Positions 55,201 to 61,858 of a DNA stretch of 64,000 nt are shown piece after piece; within the stretch, counting starts at the first letter, position 1; each line of letters opens with the position of its first letter. Origin of the DNA: Symbiodinium natans (Eukaryota; Sar; Dinophyceae; Suessiales; Symbiodiniaceae); assembly GCA_905221605.1 (NCBI GenBank), contig CAJNDS010000002.1, positions 684,501 to 748,500 of the forward strand, read 5' to 3'. Below the pieces are notes generated by a model. That model saw only the letters and a program-made list of their open reading frames with translations. It was not told the DNA's origin and searched no databases. Made by a program: the position numbers and the translations under genes.

Positions 55201-58200
55201 GGGTTTAGGGTTTATAGGGTTTGGTATAGGATTTAGGGTTTAGGGCTAAGGGTCTAGGAGTTTTCGGAGTTGCGGAGTTTCGGGGTTTAGGGTTTTTTTT
55301 TTTTTTTTTTGGGGGGGGGGGGGGGGGGGTTGGGTTTGGGGAGTTTTGGGGCTTGTGGTTGAGTGTTATTCTTGAACTATGTCGGTGCTCCGACTTCGCG
55401 TCCCCTTTCGTAACCCCTGCATATGCTAGTCCCGGACAGCACAGCTTTTCGCAAGCAAGCCATTTCGAGTAGTTGAGCCTAGTTGCTGAGTACCCTCGGC
55501 CAAAACAGGTTAACATGTCAATGCTGGTAGGAATATACATATATATATATGTATACTCCAAAAGGTTCAAGGTTCCCAGGAATTATCTACCCCAAAACGC
55601 TAAAGGTTGCCTACTCAACTATACAGAGTGAGGCGATCTGCTTAAGGTGACTACTTGGCGGCTCATGGTACTTACTAACCAAATATAACTGTACATATAA
55701 CCCACTCATAGGCCCCATACGTGCCCCAACATGGTAAGTACAGTCATAAGTACAGTTTTAATATAACCCTAAACCCCAAACCCTGTAAACCCTAAACAGT
55801 CACAATCGGTTTACAAGTACCATGAACCGAGTTGTGAGGAAGTTGATCAAGCCAGTAGTGTGCCAAAGGCAAGGTGGCCCACTAAACCCTAAACCCTAAA
55901 CCGTATAACCCGAAACCCTGAACCCTAAACCCCAAACCCCATAAACCCCACTCCTCCCAATAAGATACTGACATGTGCAAGCTGGGCGCCTTGAATGCGG
56001 GGCGCAGGCGCACCGCGCGCGCCAGGCGGGCCAGGCGCAAGGCGCGGAGGACGGTGAAGATCTGAGGAGTTTAGGCTCGAGGGTGTATAATTTAGGGTCT
56101 GAAAACCCTCTGGAGCATCCTTAAAGCTGTGATGATACCCTAGAAGCCCAATAACTAACCCTAAACCCTAATCCCTAAGCCCTAAACCCTAAGCCCAACA
56201 GCGACAGCATTTTTTCCAAACCTTCCCTCAAGTGCAGGCTGGCGACGCGGATGAAGCCTGCCTGGATACCCAGCGGGCTGAGGACCCACTTGGGAATGAC
56301 ACCTTGCTACAGTATAGTTTGAGGTTTAGGGTTTAGGGTTTGGGGTTTCGGGTTCCACTACTTGCTTAAGAACCCCGAAAATATATTCCCCTTATGAGAA
56401 AATATATTCCCCTTTTGAGGGGGTTCTTAAGCAAATAGGAGGGTTAAGGGTCGAAGGCTTAGGTTTCAGGGTTTGGGGTTTAAAGGCTTTAAGGCTTATA
56501 GGCCGTGGGCGCCAGGGGTTTAGGGTGCGTGGGGCTTCTGGTCAACACTAGTGGCCACTCTGCTGCACACATTCAGACTCCCGACCCCCCCCCCCCCCCC
56601 AATTACTTAGGGAACAGCCTTTGACTAGGCTGGCCCCTTAGAGCCCTCTAAGCAAACATTCCTAAGCATGATCCTCTTAACCCCAATGAAGAAAACAGAA
56701 CATCTCCCAAGGGCCGCCTAGTTAAGAATTGAAGCAGAAGCCCAGAAAGCCTCACAAGCCCCAAAAGCCCCCAAACCCCTAAGAAAGCCCAAAAAGCCCT
56801 AGCAGCCCCCAGTAAACAGCCCCGTAACGCCCTAAAACCGCCCCTAAAAATGCCTAAAAGCTCTAAAGAAGCCCGAACAAGCCACAGAAGCCCTGATTAA
56901 CAAAAAGCCCTAGCAGAAAACCCTACAAAAAGCCCTGCTAAACAAGCCCGAACTAAACTTGAACCCTCGACGGTTAGGGAGCCTTAGGGAGTAGTGAGGG
57001 AGTTTTAGGGAACCGTGGGTTACTTGCCCCCATTCTAAACCCTAAACCCTAAACCCTAAACCCTAAACCCTAAACCCTAAACCCTAAACCCTAAACCCTA
57101 AACCCTAAACCCTAAACCCTAAACCCTAAACCCTAAACCTCCCTTAAGAACCCTATAAGTATGATCCCAAGGCTCCGAAGATGAACACCATCACGGTGTC
57201 CTTGGCAGGGCAGGGGACTTAAGGTTTAGGGGACTTAGGATGTAGGCGAGTTTAGGGTTTAGGGTTTAGGGTTTAGGGTTGAGGGTTGAGGGTTGAGGGT
57301 TTAGGGGACTTAGGGTTTAGGGTTTAGGGCGACTTCGGAGGTCGCAACCGCAGGCGAAAAGGGTGCTTGAGCGTATGAAACAAAAAAGTGTTGGGTTGTT
57401 TGCAAGGGCTTTCAAGGGTTATTAAAAAGGCTGTTGAACGGCTGTTTTAGGGCTTCAAACAGGTGTAGGATTTTTAAAGGGTTTGAGACAGTTTTCAGAA
57501 GGGCTGTTTAAACGGTTTAAAAAAGGTTGTTGCAAGGGGTTTAAGAAGGGTTTTAAATGGATATTACGGGAGGTCATGAAAGGGTTGTAAAGGGTTCATA
57601 GCCAAAGGGTTAAAAGGGGTTCCACAGGGTGTGAAGGAAAAAACACGCCCTAAACCTTAAACCCTACACCCTAAACCCCAAACCCTAAACCCTAAACCCC
57701 AAGATTTTGTGAGTTGTTGGAGTCGATGGGATACAGCACCTGTTTGAGCAGTCTGTCCGCGGTTCTCAATGGTCCTGCCTCTAGTAGCTTTCAGGCCGCA
57801 CTACTGAGCAATAACAATTCTATACCCATATAATTCCCATACTATATCTTCCCTACTTAACTGATACCCAAGAACTCTCCGCAATGCTCACGAAATACCT
57901 GCTCCCAGCGCAGCCCTTTTCATTCCCACAGTGCACGCCGAGCTTCGGCCATGTTGGAGAACTCAAAGACCCAGACCCAGCCAAACGCCATTACCCGCAA
58001 GCTCCACTCGCACAGGAAGAGGCCCACAAAGATATGCTCGGCAATGTCGAAGAAGACATCCTCGTTGCTAAGAGCAGAGCAGTTGGGCCCAGCTTCCCAT
58101 GCTGTGCAGGGGCTTTCTGGGCTTTTGTGGGCTTTTGTGGACGTTGTCCACGGGGAGGCCAAGAAGTATAGGTGTGACGGGCAAAACATCCTGCAGGGCC

Positions 58201-61200
58201 TCCTGAAAGCCAGCTGATGGTTCGTGAACTTGCGCCCAAGAGGCTCCAACGTGTCTGCAGCTGCAGTTTCCGCAGCAGATATGGGCGTTTCCCAAGCTAT
58301 CTAGGGGACCCCGCAACGCACGAGAATCCGTATTCTAGGAACCCAACAAAAGGGTTCTCCTGTTTTGGGAAGCACCCGGTACACGCATACCTTGTTGCAT
58401 TCACCTCGGCATCTCCTAAAGGCTTCAGGGTAGCCTTTGGGGGCACTTTGCTACATGTCATCCCTATCAACTGCCAGCGCATTCCGACACCAAAAAAGGC
58501 ATCTGTGACACCTGGGGGTTTACGAAAAATCTATAGGGGTACCCTTCTTGGGGGTCCTTTAGGGGGATTCTATCTATTTGAGGAATAACAAGGGGTAACC
58601 CCTATTTTGGGACATACCCACCTAACCTCGAAGATCGCCTTGACCCTTCCCCCCTGCAGCAAAGGTTCCTCGTCGCTTCCGTTAGGCAGCGACACTTGCC
58701 AGCCCAGAATAACGCAATTAAGAACCTCGCGGCAGCTGACTTTAAGGTTTAGGGTTTAGGGTTTAGGGTTTAGGGCTCCGGAAGTGTCTTTGTGGTATAT
58801 ACTTGAGCCTGAAGGGGGTTCCTACATAGTAGGTTTAGGGGGCCGAACTTTGAGGAAGCTTGGGTTCAGACTTAGAGTCTTCTTCTGGGGGCTATAGTGC
58901 CCTCTCGATGTGAAATCACCAACCCAAGGCTTCATTTCACTGCCCGGGTTGATGCACGATAACCAGACTGCTTCATCACGGTTGAGATGATTTCAGTCAT
59001 GTACACTTCAGAGGTTAAAACACCCAAAATTGCGATCGCAGCTCCTGCGGCCTGCGGCCTTCGGAACTGCACGCACTTTTTGGTGCGGTGCATGTATCCG
59101 TGCGTGCAGGATTACTCTCCTGGTTGTTAGTAGGGAATGAAGGAATGAGGGCCCGTGAAAAATCCGTTAAAGGGTACGTATATATAGGGCCCTCATTCCC
59201 TCATTCCCTACTGAGAACCAGCCAATACTTTAGTAGGGGATAGGAATAGGGGGACCCTTGAAGACACAGACCCTCTGAATAAGGCCCCCTTTTTAAGAAA
59301 GCCAGAAGAGGGTTCAGAAGGGTTCCCTTTTAAGGATCCCCCTTATCCTACCTGGGAGAGTAAGCTGGGAATACCCTAAACCCGAAAGCCTAAACCCGAA
59401 AGCCTAAACCCTAAACCCTAAACCCGAAACCCTAAACCCTAAACTTATCCTACCTAGGATTTAGGCAACCCGAGCTGAAGCGCAATGTTGATTGTCAGGT
59501 GCTTTCGCCAAGCAGCAATGAGGCCAGCGACACCAACCTGGAGCTTCTGCTCTTCGTAAGCCGTGTTAGGGTTTAGGGTTTAGGGTTTAGGGTTTAGGGT
59601 TTAGGGTTTAGGGTTTAGGGTTTAGGGTTTAGGGTTTAGGGTTTAGGGTTTAGGGTTTAGGGTTTAGGGTTAGGGTTTAGGGTCTGTAGAACTTAGTTGG
59701 TTCTTTGCTGGGGTGTTGGGAGATTTGGGAAGTGGGTACCTAAAGCTTAAACCCTTCAATCTCTTGTCAGGGTCCTACTAAGGGACCTAATTACAACTAG
59801 CCCTAAACCCTAAACCCTAAACCCTAAAGACCATATTCAGGGACCATTTAAAGGCGCTCAGAGAGGATCGCACCGTAAGTTCGAACCCTAAGTTGAGAGA
59901 CTCCCAGTCGGCTCAGTTTTGAAACAGCCCTTGAGGGAGACCTAACCTAGACCCAAGAGTAACTTTAGTTTTTCAGTAACCTGGGGGCACTAAAGGTTAA
60001 CCTTTAGGATTATAAGGGGATTCTACTACCCCAAAAAGGTGAAAGGTTACCTACTCTACTACTAGGGTAATCTGGGAATTAAAAGGGTTTATAAAGTTTA
60101 GGCTTTGTGGTTTAGGGTTAGGGAGCAACGGTCTGCGTTTTTTGGGTTTAAAAGGGCGCAGAAGGGAACCTAAACCCTAATGCGGGTTTGGGGGATCTTC
60201 TAGTACAAGCATATTGGGACTAAAAGGGGATACTATTTGTACTTGTTCCGACCCCTATACTAGACGTCTGCTTGGGTGCAGAGGGCCATCAGATTTCGTG
60301 CTAAGGTTTACAAGAAACTCGGGTGCAGGGTTTAGGGTTCCGGGCTTGGGACTGCAGGCGACATGAACGTCCCTGAAGCAGAGATTCTGCGACCATCGTC
60401 CCTGAGCCCTTATAAGCCCTAAACCCTAAATCCTGAACCGTAAACCCTAAAACCTAAACCCTAAACCCTGAACCGTAAACCCTAAACCCTTTAAACCCTA
60501 AACTCAGTTGCAGAAGCTAGTCATCAGCCGTATGCGGGCAAGCACAAGCGCGGTCAGCTCTTCTGACAGATCGATGGCAATAATTTGCAGAATCACCCTA
60601 GCTTCAAGCCCTGACTCATGACCCCTTCGCCCTTCTACTCGTATACACTAAAACCTGCAAACCCGTAATCCCTAAATCCTAAACTCCTAAACTCCTAAAC
60701 TCCTAAACTCCTAAACTCCTAAACCCTAAACTCCTAAACTCCTAAACTCCTAAACTCCTAAACTCCTAAACCCTAAACCCTAAATACTTCAATACGCTCA
60801 CTCCCAGCACCTCGAACGACATGGAGGCCACGAAGGTGTAGATCTCAGGCCGAGGGTTGGCGAAGTAGTCATCCTTCATGGAGGCTGAAGGACTTGGGGT
60901 ATATGGGCATTTCCCAAAATATTTTGCCCCCAAACAGAATAGAATCCCTTTCAAAGGAAATGGTAGCCCTCTGTTGTCAAAAACCCCCCCATATAGGACT
61001 TGGGGTTCAAGATCTGGGTAGTTTTCCCAGGAAGGACCACGATTCAGAGAACCCCCCCATTCGGGGTTTTGCGTTTAGGGTTCAGGGCTCGGGCCTTGAG
61101 GCTAAGCCCTAAACTAAATCCCGGGTCCTTCCGCCTCTCACGCTCCTGTTCAATCCGGTAGCCCAGCTGGAGGACACCCACCAATGCAGCGGTGATGTTC

Positions 61201-61823
61201 ACCTCAAGTCGCAGCAAGGGTTTCCTAAGCTGGACCTGAAACCCCTAACTAAAAAGCGTATCACCTCCAGACGTCCTCAGACTGACTCGAGCTGTACCCC
61301 TCCCTTCTGCAGGCCAAGGAGCCCAGGCAGGCGTCTTGAACTTGCTTTTCCTTAGATCTTTCGAGAGCACTTCGCATGCTCCCTGTCTCCCACGTCCTCT
61401 CTCTCTTCTCTCTCCCCATGTCTTCTCCCTCTCTCTCCTCTCCGTCTCCTCTCCGTCTTCTCTCTCTCTCTCTCTCTCTTCTCCTCTCTCTCTCTCTCTT
61501 TCCCTCTCTCTCCCTCTCTCTCCCTAGAGCATGCACACGTGCGAGGCTCTTGAGCTTGTATGTGTGCATGTGACTCTTATACAATCCTTAAAGAATTCTA
61601 TAGGGTGTATATGGGGACTACGGGATGCTTCGTGCCTCTCAGTGGCTCCGCCTGGGCATTGATCTCCTCCGCCATCTCCCTCTCGATGTCTTCGGCCGTG
61701 GCCTCAAAGTTCTCCTCCTCCTCGCAGCGGATGCTAGAAGGGTGCTTGGGAACCAAAAACAAAAACAAGTTAAACAAAAAACAAACAAAAAAACAAAAAC
61801 AAACAAACAAAAAAACTGAAAAA

Positions 61824-61858
<35 letters not shown>

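Noticed and set aside
58390-58482. Possible channel exon GDAEVNATR before AACAAG|GTATGC
   Set aside because: Phase conflicts with neighbours, and exons 7 and 8 join in frame without it.
61336-61584. Ser/Leu-rich and Arg/Glu-rich frames of 63-107 codons
   Set aside because: They reflect the (CT)n microsatellite. Only the end of the minus frame (61265-61350) might be an exon.
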